Positions 37,601 through 46,512 of a DNA stretch of 64,000 nt are shown in pieces. Position 1 is the first letter of the stretch. The number at the start of each line of letters is the position of its first letter. A program made the translations under genes and the position numbers. The stretch comes from Chitinophaga niabensis (lineage in GTDB: Bacteria > Bacteroidota > Bacteroidia > Chitinophagales > Chitinophagaceae), in contig NZ_CP154260.1 in the NCBI RefSeq assembly GCF_039545795.1, positions 2,857,001 to 2,921,000 of the forward strand, in the 5' to 3' direction. The notes under the pieces are model-generated. The model saw nothing but the letters and a program-made list of their open reading frames with translations. It ran no database searches and was not told the DNA's origin.

Positions 37601-40600
37601 ATTTCTCCACGTTGTTCCCCAACTCTGAAATCCGTGAGGACCATGTTCAGCGTTTTATAGGCCATTCCCATTCCTTCATGCACATAGTAAGCAGGAACGT
37701 TCAACGTATAAATAGGATCTTCAAATTCGTTCTGCGTTTTAGTTAACAACACCTCTCCTGTTTCCTGATCAAAACATAAATTGGTGGTCTTAATGGTAGA
37801 ACCATTCACCGTTTTGATAACCTCCCTTACTACACCATAATCCGCTACTGTTTTAAGCACACTGGCGGAACGGAATAAACGGTAATCGTTGTCCCTCGTG
37901 ACCGGAATATGCGGGAAAGGAGTTGGGAAACCCAGGAAAGTAGGGATCACATCTACCCCGGCTTCATATACCTTATTGATATTGCCGGTTTCCTGCTCAC
38001 GCATATCTGCGAATAATTCCACTTCACGGGCCATCCATCCTCCCTGTACTTTATGAGACTCTGAGAGGTATGGGATATCTGCATTGTTTAACCGCAGACG
38101 TCCGCCATCATCGTAAGTATTGTATATGTATTCAACAGACGCTATTTCTTCACCGGCTTTATTCTTTGTGATTTCCCTGAATGGTCTGCCATGCATATCA
38201 TTGAGGTAGATCACATATCCCTGGGACATATACAGTTCATGCGCGTAATCAGATCCAAAGAACGGAAACCATCTTTTGGTTTCGGATTCAGCCTTTTCTG
38301 CATTGGTTTGTGCTACTACAACAGGGAATTCCTTCGCAGTATAGAACTCGCTGACTGTTGAGCCCATTGCGTTGGATACCTGTCCGTTTGCCGCAAGGTT
38401 GGAAACTGTTACTTTCCTGTAACCCACCTGTGGCGCGGGAAATACGGATTCAGCCATAGGCTCCTCCAGGTAAAATGCATTGCTGAGCGACCACATGTTT
38501 TCCTGGGAATAGGGTAACGGCATCCGCATGGGATTTTCATCTCCGCCGATGGATGGCTCATAGGTGGCCACACCACTGCTCACCAGTTTCCCCTCTTCCA
38601 TCATACGATAGTCGTAGCTTTGCCCGTATGTTGCCCCCGCAGCATTTTCAGCCATCAGGTCCCAGTTATCCGTGATCCTTATTTTACTGACCCTCACACC
38701 TCCTCCATTTTTGCCGGCACTGGGTGCTGCGATACGCAGAAAACTCTTCTCCTTCTTAATCGCCTCTGCAAAATGCTTTTTAACGGCTCTCTTGTTGAAA
38801 TTCATCCGCAGTTCGGAGAAATTACCGATCGCATTGGCCAAAGCACTTACAGCAGCAGCCACGGGCCTGTCGTCATTGATCCTGTTCTTAAATCCCGGGT
38901 AAGCATAACGCGGGTATTCCAGCCGCATCTTCTGCCAGGCTGCGAATGAAAAAGGATTAGCAGTTATATTGCCTACCTCAGCAGTTTTAAAGAGGAGGTA
39001 TACCACCTTACTATCAGAGGGATCAAAATTCACTGTGCTTATTTCCGCATAACCAGGAACATAATCATAGTATTCATCACTATCGGACAAGGGATGATCA
39101 GAAACATTCGTAAATAATTTTGCATAGATATATGGCTTGCCGCCTAAATAATTCCTGATAAACCAATTCCTTCTTAAAGTTTCATCTGCAGGAACACCTT
39201 CAGGCGCTTCTGTTAGTTTGAATTTAAATCCTTGTGCATCCCTTAAATTCAATGCCGGATCTCCGTTCGTATTTGTGATCAATCCTTCAATACGGGTCAT
39301 CTGCATGGCTTTCCTGTCCTGCACATAGGAATAATCATCTGATTCATAATCCACCAGGATATCTCCTCCTGAAGGCAATTCAATTTTAGAAAGATGCCAG
39401 GCTTTTGCATTTTCATCTGCCAGGGCAGACCGGTCTGTATAGGGAAACTCATCGTTCTTTAATTCCGGGAAGCCTTCATTGATGTTTGCATTGTCCGCTG
39501 TTCCCTTGTAAGTACCCCAGCGGTCAGAAGACAGGAAGCTGTACGGCTTATTTTCCCCATAAGTGAAAACATAAGGATGGTATTGACCTTTTACCGAGTT
39601 ATTATATTCAAAATGAACACGGTTTAAGGTAAGTTTCCCCTGGCTGCCGGGAGCAATGGAGTTAGGCGTTCCCGGGCACAGTGTATAACCATAATCAAAC
39701 ACTACCTTCTTTATGGGCACAGTCAGATCTGCTTTGGAATAGATCCGGATTTCCTTAAGACATTTCTGTTTCAGGGCTGTATTTATACCTCCGTGCTCAC
39801 TTGTTACTCCTAAAGCATCCAATCGGTCTGCGGTAATAAAGTAAGCGATCTTGGTTTTTGATTCAATGGAATGCAAATACCATATCTCCTTTTCTCCATA
39901 TACAATATTCCCTTTATCATCCGAATCATCAGCATAAAGGCCTTTATTATATTGCGCTTTATCTGCTGCAAAAGGCGTCCTCCATTTATAATCTCCCAGC
40001 TTTGAATAGTTAAACTTTACTGCGGTTCCCGGATCATCATCTGTTATCCCATCATCTGCAAGATCCACGTAATCCGGTGATAATACTGCTGTGAGGAGAT
40101 GTGCGGTAGCATAGGAAGGTTGCATCTCTTTCCTGTAGTATTGGTCTGTTTTATCATGTTTATGTTTGATCTTTCCGTTTTGCTTTTGGTAGGGTACCAG
40201 GTTCGCATTTTTGTCATTCGGGTCGGTAGGCGCACCCTCTACAGAAAAAGTGTATTCTTCCTGGAAGTTATTATATACCGGAAGCCCATATACCATACGG
40301 CTTCCATTATCACCCTGTACCGTAATTTCAGACAGATGATGTGGCTTTTTCTTTCCCTGCTTAGTGTCATTCCTATTGAACGGTATTACTTCCGGTTGAT
40401 TACACGGAGGTGGTGTAAAAGCGAGGTGTTGATTAAAGGGATAACTTTTGATCTGCTTATCCAAACCAGCAAATTCTGCTTCCTCAGCAGTTAAGGCCAA
40501 AATAGGCGAGCGCCTCAACTGACGTCCTTTCTTTCTCAGCGGGCTGGTGGTAACCTGGCTATTATATGGGTCATTCCCTTTTACCAGCTGATCTGTCAGC

Positions 40601-42096
40601 TGCCGGCCATTGAGGGCCACTCTCACCAGCTCATCCTTATGGATCCGCGTATTAAAAGTAGGGTCGTCCATATTCTTTTCCCCTACCATCTTAAAGTAAG
40701 CCTGTTCCTCTCCCAGGGCATCTAAACGAGGATAATCGCCTTTTGCAAGGAAATCATTTTTCGTTTTCCATTTACCTGTTTTGTTGGATACATTTTGCTG
40801 CGCATAAGATGCCCCTCCATGGAAATAGGTACCAAAGCCATACTCTGTGAACAAAGAGCCACTTTCTGTTTTATCTTCTGTGAACGCATCTGCAAAGGTT
40901 CCTGTATTTCCCCTGTAAAGGCGGAACTGCCCACTTCCAGCCTGGCCGGAATAAGTAAAGAGATCCGGTGTTGCAATGGGAATGGCCAGATTCGGCAGGT
41001 TTGGAACAACCGGGTTATCTTTTTCCCGCATAAAATCCATTAGTGCGTCCTTATCCTGCTTTCCTGCTTCTGCATACATAAATCCATATGCTTTTGTTTT
41101 AGTAACAGGCTGCAGCACTTCCCTTACCGTTTTATACCCGGTAAGGCCCCCTCCCAGGTATAAGAGCCATGTTGATCCACCAATATCAAAACCATAGGAA
41201 TTGCTTTTGGTTTTAAATGCCGTGGTGGTGCGGGGATAAAACGGAGGTGTATTGTAACTGGTATTTGAGTAGGATGTGCTGTAGCCGGTACTGCCTGTAG
41301 CAGTGATTTTGGCCGAAAGATCATCAACATCATCCATTCCATCGCTGTAATCAAATGATGCACCCAATGTGGTGCTTTTCAATCCTTCACGTGTATTATA
41401 ACCCAGGTTGGCAGACAGTCCTGCACTAACGCTTTGTACATCGCTCATTTGCTGCTTTACAGACAAAGAAAGCGAAGGGTTTACCCCAACACCATCCTGC
41501 GTATTTGAGTTCATAGAGATCCTTGCTCCCGCCTTTAAGCCGGCTGTTTGACTGCCGCCCATTGCCACAGACTGTGAGATCCCCATGCCTATACCGACAT
41601 CTGCTCCATAACCCGTATAGTTGTCGCTGAAAATACTCACACTACCCGAGCCACTAAGCCCCAATGAATTTCCCGTCAATTCAACACGGCCGGTTACTTT
41701 TCCCCCTACCGTGATCCTGGGCTTCATATAGCTTTCCACTGCTACCGTATCTCCGCTGGCATCGTCTGCAATACCTCTCATACTCCTGTTAATAGCCCCT
41801 ACGTTCAGGTTCCATCCCAATCCTACCCAGCTGGCCTCATCGTCCATACTGATACCGGAAGCATAGTTAAGGTTCACCGGATAACCATCCACGTCTATCA
41901 GGGGAATATTATACTTAAAATCTCCTGTAGACAGATCCACCATATCGCTGGTGCCTGCCGCCGTAAACTGCGATGTTTCCGGCTGCTTAGGGCCGGAAGT
42001 AAGTGCCAGTGAACGCAATGGCAACAATGCTTCCAGGGTTAAGATCCCTAGAAAAAAACAAGCAATGTTTTTCTTTGTTGCAGCTTTTCTTATCAT
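34609..42096 (-). CDS. Giant secreted SpvB/TcB-like N-terminus protein with PA14-like and CBM-like modules
   Basis: This 2495-aa protein has a signal peptide (1-31). The N-terminal motif DMVDLSTGDFKYNIPLIDVD...LGWNLNVGAINRSMRG follows the layout of SpvB/TcB and RHS shells (structured start, then GLGW). A Gly/Ser-rich beta segment covers about 130-330 and a long YD-like beta region follows. Two PA14-like lectin modules (about 1650-1800 and 1895-2060) are preceded by Cys-rich linkers of the form CPxGYxxxxDGxxC. A CBM-like domain (FYDGFEDYKF..., about 2265-2440) leads to a last YD repeat (YATFYEYDNEGSLTRVKKET). There is no RHS cleavage core. The start overlaps the preceding lipoprotein stop by 4 nt (ATGA). 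It may be the structural shell or adhesin partner of the RHS protein. Confidence 0.8.
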   Translation of the reverse strand: MIRKAATKKNIACFFLGILTLEALLPLRSLALTSGPKQPETSQFTAAGTSDMVDLSTGDFKYNIPLIDVDGYPVNLNYASGISMDDEASWVGLGWNLNVGAINRSMRGIADDASGDTVAVESYMKPRITVGGKVTGRVELTGNSLGLSGSGSVSIFSDNYTGYGADVGIGMGISQSVAMGGSQTAGLKAGARISMNSNTQDGVGVNPSLSLSVKQQMSDVQSVSAGLSANLGYNTREGLKSTTLGASFDYSDGMDDVDDLSAKITATGSTGYSTSYSNTSYNTPPFYPRTTTAFKTKSNSYGFDIGGSTWLLYLGGGLTGYKTVREVLQPVTKTKAYGFMYAEAGKQDKDALMDFMREKDNPVVPNLPNLAIPIATPDLFTYSGQAGSGQFRLYRGNTGTFADAFTEDKTESGSLFTEYGFGTYFHGGASYAQQNVSNKTGKWKTKNDFLAKGDYPRLDALGEEQAYFKMVGEKNMDDPTFNTRIHKDELVRVALNGRQLTDQLVKGNDPYNSQVTTSPLRKKGRQLRRSPILALTAEEAEFAGLDKQIKSYPFNQHLAFTPPPCNQPEVIPFNRNDTKQGKKKPHHLSEITVQGDNGSRMVYGLPVYNNFQEEYTFSVEGAPTDPNDKNANLVPYQKQNGKIKHKHDKTDQYYRKEMQPSYATAHLLTAVLSPDYVDLADDGITDDDPGTAVKFNYSKLGDYKWRTPFAADKAQYNKGLYADDSDDKGNIVYGEKEIWYLHSIESKTKIAYFITADRLDALGVTSEHGGINTALKQKCLKEIRIYSKADLTVPIKKVVFDYGYTLCPGTPNSIAPGSQGKLTLNRVHFEYNNSVKGQYHPYVFTYGENKPYSFLSSDRWGTYKGTADNANINEGFPELKNDEFPYTDRSALADENAKAWHLSKIELPSGGDILVDYESDDYSYVQDRKAMQMTRIEGLITNTNGDPALNLRDAQGFKFKLTEAPEGVPADETLRRNWFIRNYLGGKPYIYAKLFTNVSDHPLSDSDEYYDYVPGYAEISTVNFDPSDSKVVYLLFKTAEVGNITANPFSFAAWQKMRLEYPRYAYPGFKNRINDDRPVAAAVSALANAIGNFSELRMNFNKRAVKKHFAEAIKKEKSFLRIAAPSAGKNGGGVRVSKIRITDNWDLMAENAAGATYGQSYDYRMMEEGKLVSSGVATYEPSIGGDENPMRMPLPYSQENMWSLSNAFYLEEPMAESVFPAPQVGYRKVTVSNLAANGQVSNAMGSTVSEFYTAKEFPVVVAQTNAEKAESETKRWFPFFGSDYAHELYMSQGYVIYLNDMHGRPFREITKNKAGEEIASVEYIYNTYDDGGRLRLNNADIPYLSESHKVQGGWMAREVELFADMREQETGNINKVYEAGVDVIPTFLGFPTPFPHIPVTRDNDYRLFRSASVLKTVADYGVVREVIKTVNGSTIKTTNLCFDQETGEVLLTKTQNEFEDPIYTLNVPAYYVHEGMGMAYKTLNMVLTDFRVGEQRGEISSIYEGILAPGDELVDGDGRRTWVIRSSINGSAPRLRLVDVGGRVENNYTAAKVKVCRSGYRNLLTASGASFVTLKDPRGEGGTGDLYKFFSGVNTEEFPMLDAKAALYHEAWGKPASCVNNSCPEGYVDAGDGLGCVLRARPTLLSSVVTGDTYWGYGDHGVRLYKTYAVNDNAGQYFDLRDNYWMGASTSRLWQAGVKMPGVPNNTWWGLEACFTAPVAGVYYLGFASDNFGHYYIDGQLKASQVVLQAESSLWWRVIKVDLTAGKHTVRIDAANGGNGSGPIDNPQAVAVEIYQADENEMRAGSYSLNNKRIFSTEWLRNNPNVSCFRLSTAPFGVKSQESFTCKAGQTLNICDGTPNCGYKLKGDCPDGYRKSADGMACIPIRDNDDLSLDLKIGSVTDNNFYDKDGAILYDDNYSPLVMTSRFWGGGGNVDCTPPPDPENPGAPVTPRVCGRLNKSGVSLPAGTNQGLGKWSGVEDCFRVFEGQERFYVGFSANCEIKIFFDDTIFQHKTLTGAQWQIYPKVLTPGNHKLRIETRSASSAPQVWGLETYHVTRQDLISATDETIYGGWTSDWMYNHPHGHPYNSFVKDDTYGDIIKAKYKCAGQLYNICTQTCDTIPNGAVLNPYYTGFLGNWAVWKEYAYLDAKPDNGVFNPSVKDLGIRQAGAYVLKKPFYEKQSNGVYKTREHTGVVPGWVVVREATMQDRTAQELESKDALNRYTSARFGFRNVLPVAVASNARHREIFYDGFEDYKFYNNCMAKPNCDVGEFDIMKALGAGYATRLDESDAHSGKYSLKLSSPITLKTWQFNNEHMPGIYLSNNPNGEFYRAVTPWLGLWGFAPMDGKRYVFSAWIKDGDRLSTSNGGIQLSLNGSPVPLPDQPVRKATVEGWKLVEGIIETPPPNADGLTEIALTISGPSNLKIDDIRIFPFDAQIKTFSYDDITLRLMGEMDENNYATFYEYDNEGSLTRVKKETERGIITIKESKTGYKKKAL

Positions 42097-42587
42097 ATCC
42101 GTGAGCTTATAGAATCAATCTTATTAATAGCAGGCAGTTGTACAGGGAATTCAATAAACCGGTGGGTGAACAACCAGTCACTAAAACAAAACTTCACATT
42201 TTCCACCTGCCATTTCTTCTTCTCAAAAATGATCATGTATTCAATACCTTTCAAATTTCCATTGGCGATACGCATTGTATGTGCGGGCAATAAAGTATCT
42301 GCACCAGCCACCAAAGCGAAAAGTGTATCCAAACCATAACTGGCCTGCTGGCTTTCTCCTTTCGATGCTTTCGTTTCAGGAGATACTTCCACATTGAGTT
42401 TAAAACACCACTCCTCCTGGCCCTTTTCTTTCTCCGGCAGATAGGTTAATCTGAACTGATGCCCGTTTATTTCCTTTACCTGGTACAAACCGTTCAAAGA
42501 ATCTCCCATCAATGTTTTCATGCGATCCTGCCGGCTGCCGGAACAAGCTATCAACGCCCCAATGATCATCACAAGAATATATTTCAT
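42093..42587 (-). CDS. Small lipoprotein of the RHS operon
   Basis: This 164-aa predicted lipoprotein has a signal MKYILVMIIGALIAC with lipobox LIAC (Cys15). The mature part is a small beta-rich domain (GLYQVKEINGHQFRLTYLPE) ending KIDSISSRI. No family is recognised. It starts 1 nt after the stop of the upstream 368-aa gene, and its TGA overlaps the ATG of the 2495-aa gene. It is a likely outer-membrane-linked accessory or pilot lipoprotein of the system. Confidence 0.72.
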   Translation of the reverse strand: MKYILVMIIGALIACSGSRQDRMKTLMGDSLNGLYQVKEINGHQFRLTYLPEKEKGQEEWCFKLNVEVSPETKASKGESQQASYGLDTLFALVAGADTLLPAHTMRIANGNLKGIEYMIIFEKKKWQVENVKFCFSDWLFTHRFIEFPVQLPAINKIDSISSRI

Positions 42588-42588
42588 G

Positions 42589-43695
42589 CTACTCTGTTTC
42601 TACTTTATAAACAAATCTTAACTGCCGTGTTTCTCCGTTAGGCAAACGCATATTCAGGATATAGAAGTCGCCATCTACAAAGCCCTCTGCATCTTCCAGA
42701 TCAATGATCACCTCATTGCGGCCATGTTTTAAAGTGATCTCCGGTAATTTCTTAATCTTTATCTCAGGTTTGCTGATGCATTGTATATCATACTTCAGTA
42801 CCGCCGTATTATAGATATTTTGCACAGCGAAATAGATCCGTTCCTTTGCGATGTAAAAATTGGACTTCGACAGATCTTCAATATTCCTGAAACTCTCCAC
42901 CGGCAGCGCCTTCACACTATCCAAACATTTCACCGTAAAGTCCCAGATCTCAGACCTCCCCAGCACCATCTCTCCCCTGTTCGCCAATACCTGCCATGCA
43001 TAACGTTTTCCTTCCTGCAATTCCCGGCTAAGGGGCGGATAGAACAACATCGGCGTTTGAATATTGATCTGCTGGATAACTGGCATATTGTAATGCAAGG
43101 CCTCTGCCTTTGCCTGCCCTGGTTTAACTTCTACCAGTACCAAACGGTACTGCATACCAGGGATGGCAGGTAATATAGGTTGCCAGAAAAGTGTGGGCCG
43201 TTTGTCGCAGATCTGATCGCCGTCATAAGGTTCTGTGAGCATCAAAGGACTGAAAGGCTCCAGGAAATAGTCGAAACATTGTTCCGCCAGTAATTCTCCC
43301 GGTTTATCTTTATCGTTGGCATATAACTCATAACAGTATTCGTATTCTCCTTCCGGAAAATGATGACTTTGCCTGATCACCGTGGCAGTGGGATTACTTC
43401 CAAACTGCCAGGAAGCATTGTAGGCAACAGCAGGCGGTATACTGCTCAACCCGGGATTCACAGCAAAAGCAGCGGTACGGGTTTCTGCTACTTTACCTGA
43501 TCTGCCCTCTGTTATCTTAACAACCAGGAAGCAGGAAACCGGTTGTGCACCAGGGTTCATAATCCGCGCCATCATCACCCCTTCGAGTGTACGGCCCTGC
43601 GTTTCAGGAAGGAAAGAAATGGTCATCTGCGCCCTGCTTAACAGTGGCAGCAACAACATCGTCAGGATGGTAATACAACGTATATTCATCTTCAT
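42589..43695 (-). CDS. Secreted Ig-like-domain protein of the RHS operon
   Basis: This 368-aa secreted protein has a cleavable signal peptide (CITILTMLLLPLLSRAQ, about 7-22). The mature part looks like two to three Ig/FN3-like beta domains. The first includes RTLEGVMMARIMNPGAQPVS; the second runs LTEPYDGDQICDKRPTLFWQP to YAWQVLANRGEMVLGRSEIW; the C-terminal one ends LRFVYKVETE. The P-x-FxW ... YxWQV pattern is typical of Bacteroidota FN3-like periplasmic or surface proteins. It lies 1 nt behind the barrel gene and 1 nt ahead of the lipoprotein gene. Function is unknown; a chaperone or scaffold role is possible. Confidence 0.7.
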   Translation of the reverse strand: MKMNIRCITILTMLLLPLLSRAQMTISFLPETQGRTLEGVMMARIMNPGAQPVSCFLVVKITEGRSGKVAETRTAAFAVNPGLSSIPPAVAYNASWQFGSNPTATVIRQSHHFPEGEYEYCYELYANDKDKPGELLAEQCFDYFLEPFSPLMLTEPYDGDQICDKRPTLFWQPILPAIPGMQYRLVLVEVKPGQAKAEALHYNMPVIQQINIQTPMLFYPPLSRELQEGKRYAWQVLANRGEMVLGRSEIWDFTVKCLDSVKALPVESFRNIEDLSKSNFYIAKERIYFAVQNIYNTAVLKYDIQCISKPEIKIKKLPEITLKHGRNEVIIDLEDAEGFVDGDFYILNMRLPNGETRQLRFVYKVETE

Positions 43696-43696
43696 A

Positions 43697-46102
43697 CTAA
43701 TTCAACTGGTAATGCAATGACATTTCTGTACGGAAGTTTCCATACAGGTAATTCTGTGGCGTATTGATAAGATCTTTACGCAGGTCTACACTCACATTCA
43801 CGCTAAAGCGCTTCATCAGCTGCGTGGCCGCCTGCTGGCGGAAACCCACCTGCCTGACCACATCTTTATTATCCAGGAAGGTGAGGCTGCTGCCGCACTG
43901 GATGTGTTTCAGCAATGCATAGTGATATCCAGCATCCACATTCAGCAGGTTGCTGTAAATAGCAGCATTCTTCATATCCCGGTTGTAAAAAAGGTTACCG
44001 GCAATCATGCGGCTGCCGATCATTACATTATGACTGAGATGGGTATTAATGAACATGCTGCGTACTGGTTGCACAGCGTTCTCATAGTTCAGCTGCTGCA
44101 AACCCAGCATGGCAAAACTCGTGTATGGGCGTTTCCACATCTTTCCATTCATCTGGGAAGAGAAAGAGACCTTCCTGTTCAGGAATACAGCATCACTGTT
44201 CTTATCGCTGACAGTATTCATCTGGCTTTGGTGGAGTCTGCTGCTGAGTGTAAGTTTCCGGGACACACGGTAACGTCCGTCCAGCGAAAAAGTATAGTTC
44301 TTCCATTGGCTGCCAGTTGCTGCAGAGCGGGCCATGTTCTTTACATCAGAGCGAAATTGTACGCTGGCTTTGTTTTTCAGCCAGGTGCGTTTCAGGTTGA
44401 GGCCGTATTGGAACATACCACGGCGGGAATAAGGATTACCGGGGTTGTTATAACCTAACCCTGAATAGTTCAGGTAAACAGTATGTGCCGTTCTCCATTT
44501 AGCGATCTCGCCACTATAGCTCAATCCTGCGGAAGCAGTTACCAGGAAGTCGTCAAAGAAACCAGCTATGGCAGCTTTGGAAACGGCCGCATGCTCCAAC
44601 CCGGGCCCTGAACCACCTGTACGGTTAGCCGATTTGGAGAACTCCGCTTCTATGGAACCATATTCACCCAGGCTTAATTGTTTGGAGAAGGAACCAACAA
44701 AAGTATTCTGCGCCAGTGCCATCACGTCAGGGGCACGGCCGGGGGAATTACGGGCATTAGCGTTCAATGCGGAAATATGCGTATGTCCTTTGCCGATATC
44801 TCCGGAGCCAAGCCGTAAGAACTGCAGGCTTTTGGCAGGTGCGTCCATCGTAGCGTTAAGGCCTATATCACGTGGCGTCATTTCCCGGGTTTTACCCAGG
44901 GCAAGCATCAGGTATTTGTTCTTGTCGTTCAGCAAAGAACCTGCAGCGCCTGTCATAAACAGATCGGATACAGTGCCCTTGCTGGCGTTAGCCGCTATAT
45001 TACCAACATTCAGTTCTTTTACTTTCATTAATAACCGCTGCAGCCCGCTCATGGGAATGAGGTCTTTTGCCAGCCTGGCTGTAGATGCAGGATCTTCTAT
45101 CCATTTGTTCAGATTACCTTTAACGAGGTGCTGGCTGTTTAAGAGTTGCGCCCCTCCGCCCAGTTCCTGCTTTAGCTGCATCACCTTGCCGTAATAATTT
45201 TCCAGGATACTGTCTGGCAGCAGGCGGCTGTCGAATACGAGATTGCGCAGCTGCACACTGTCCATATGCATCAGCTGATCTGCACTAATATGGTGGAACA
45301 GGCTATCTTTCCCCGCCTGTAATGATTTCATCCTCGCGTCTACAAACGTCCGTAGGTGGGATTTAAAATCGATATCGTCCAGGAAGTATTTTTTGAGATC
45401 ATAGTTTTTCTGAAGATGCGCATTTATCTTTTTTACATAAGCCTCTTTATCAAAATTGAATTTTACCAGGTTCTCGTTTTCCAGTTTAGAATCAAACCGG
45501 CTATATCCGGAAACGTTGGCATATTGAAGGTTGATAGGGATACTGCCAACCGTTACCTGGTCCTGCAACTGTATATTGTTCCACCATCCGGAGGAATTGC
45601 CGGTAGTATCTCCATAGCTGGCTTCTGCCCCAGCCTGGGACAGTTTATTGGCAGGTTTACCTGGTAACTTTAAGGAATTCAGTGCCGGCTCATCTTTCAT
45701 CAATGCATAAAATCCCCTGAGTTTATCATCAATGAATTTATTCATCCGGGAAGTATCCTTCAGCAGTTTATACCCTTCCTCCAGCTGGCGGGTTTTGAGG
45801 GAGCCGGAAATGCTTTGCACATAAGCAAAGAATTGTTGCTTTAAGGTATCATTAAGTCCCTTTAAATTATGCAGCGGAAGAGGTCCTGTTAAGAGATTTC
45901 CCGGTAAGCCCGGTTTGGGGAAACGGGAAAATTGCTTATTGAGAGAGTCAACCAGTACTTTTCTCATGACGGCATTCCCTGCAAATGAGACATTGCTTAA
46001 CATCGCCTTTCCCGTATCCAGCGGGGAAACGGTTCTTTGCGCATGCACAGGTATAGTAAATGCAAGGCATACAATAATGCCGGCATAACGGAAGAAGGTC
46101 AT
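43697..46102 (-). CDS. Outer-membrane beta-barrel-like protein heading the RHS operon
   Basis: This 801-aa exported protein has a signal peptide (1-22, ending VHAQ). Residues about 30-360 are helix-rich and probably periplasmic (LEEGYKLLKDTSRMNKFIDD, LENYYGKVMQLKQELGGG). From about 470 the sequence alternates like a membrane barrel with regular aromatic strands (YSLN-like YGLNLKRTWL, KNYTFSLDGRYRVSRKLTL). It ends in a strand with aromatic penultimate residues (YGNFRTEMSLHYQLN). It is the first gene after the promoter candidate, so it is a good candidate for the outer-membrane export or anchoring component. I recognise no named family, and the barrel is inferred from pattern only. Confidence 0.68.
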   Translation of the reverse strand: MTFFRYAGIIVCLAFTIPVHAQRTVSPLDTGKAMLSNVSFAGNAVMRKVLVDSLNKQFSRFPKPGLPGNLLTGPLPLHNLKGLNDTLKQQFFAYVQSISGSLKTRQLEEGYKLLKDTSRMNKFIDDKLRGFYALMKDEPALNSLKLPGKPANKLSQAGAEASYGDTTGNSSGWWNNIQLQDQVTVGSIPINLQYANVSGYSRFDSKLENENLVKFNFDKEAYVKKINAHLQKNYDLKKYFLDDIDFKSHLRTFVDARMKSLQAGKDSLFHHISADQLMHMDSVQLRNLVFDSRLLPDSILENYYGKVMQLKQELGGGAQLLNSQHLVKGNLNKWIEDPASTARLAKDLIPMSGLQRLLMKVKELNVGNIAANASKGTVSDLFMTGAAGSLLNDKNKYLMLALGKTREMTPRDIGLNATMDAPAKSLQFLRLGSGDIGKGHTHISALNANARNSPGRAPDVMALAQNTFVGSFSKQLSLGEYGSIEAEFSKSANRTGGSGPGLEHAAVSKAAIAGFFDDFLVTASAGLSYSGEIAKWRTAHTVYLNYSGLGYNNPGNPYSRRGMFQYGLNLKRTWLKNKASVQFRSDVKNMARSAATGSQWKNYTFSLDGRYRVSRKLTLSSRLHQSQMNTVSDKNSDAVFLNRKVSFSSQMNGKMWKRPYTSFAMLGLQQLNYENAVQPVRSMFINTHLSHNVMIGSRMIAGNLFYNRDMKNAAIYSNLLNVDAGYHYALLKHIQCGSSLTFLDNKDVVRQVGFRQQAATQLMKRFSVNVSVDLRKDLINTPQNYLYGNFRTEMSLHYQLN

Positions 46103-46261
46103 AGTTCGCGTTTAAAAAAATAGAAGCATAAATCACTTATGGGTGATCAGGTACGGGCGAATATTCATATAATAAGCATGGGAATTGTATTAATTAATTA
46201 TAGGTTACGGTATTGGGACATTCACATATGCTGACCTGGCATTTTCCTCTACATTACTCTC

Positions 46262-46291
46262 CAAAAGTATAAACAAATTCCAGTTAACAAA
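46262..46291 (-). promoter_or_regulatory. Bacteroidota-type promoter for the seven-gene RHS operon
   Basis: On the reverse strand TTTG (46291-46288) is followed after 18 nt by TACTTTTG (46269-46262), an exact match to TAnnTTTG. It lies about 160 nt before the first ATG at 46102. A second TACTTTTG at 46389-46382 lacks a well-placed -33 element. The rest of 46103-46454 holds no gene. Confidence 0.6.
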
Positions 46292-46460
46292 ATTAATTCT
46301 ATTGGTTTCTCTTTTTGCAATTGGGTTAAAATCTTAAAGAAATGTTTCTCTGGGCATTGCTTACCATTTCTACGAATGCCGCAAAAGTAACTTATAAGAA
46401 AATAAAAGGCATAACATCTTTGGGGTATTTATCAGATAACGTTTGGAGTTCTAACAAAAA

Positions 46461-46495
46461 AAGAGGGTGAAAAGGCAAAACCCTTCCACCCTCTT
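46461..46495 (-). terminator. Intrinsic terminator closing the Sus-like operon
   Basis: A 9-bp stem (AAGAGGGTG / CACCCTCTT) with a 17-nt loop lies 17 nt past the stop of the DUF5008-like gene. On the reverse strand it is followed by a T7 run. It separates the Sus-like unit from the RHS operon. Confidence 0.82.
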
Positions 46496-46512
46496 CAAAA
46501 GAAAGAAATTAA

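Noticed and set aside
24934..42096. Assembly artefact or fused genes behind the two very long frames
   Set aside because: Each frame has one signal peptide, a coherent domain order and a normal stop; lengths of 2000-3000 residues are usual for such proteins.
43904..45194. Forward ORFs of 184 and 208 aa opposite the 801-aa gene
   Set aside because: No signal, domain or start context; the reverse frame is a complete exported protein in a compact operon.
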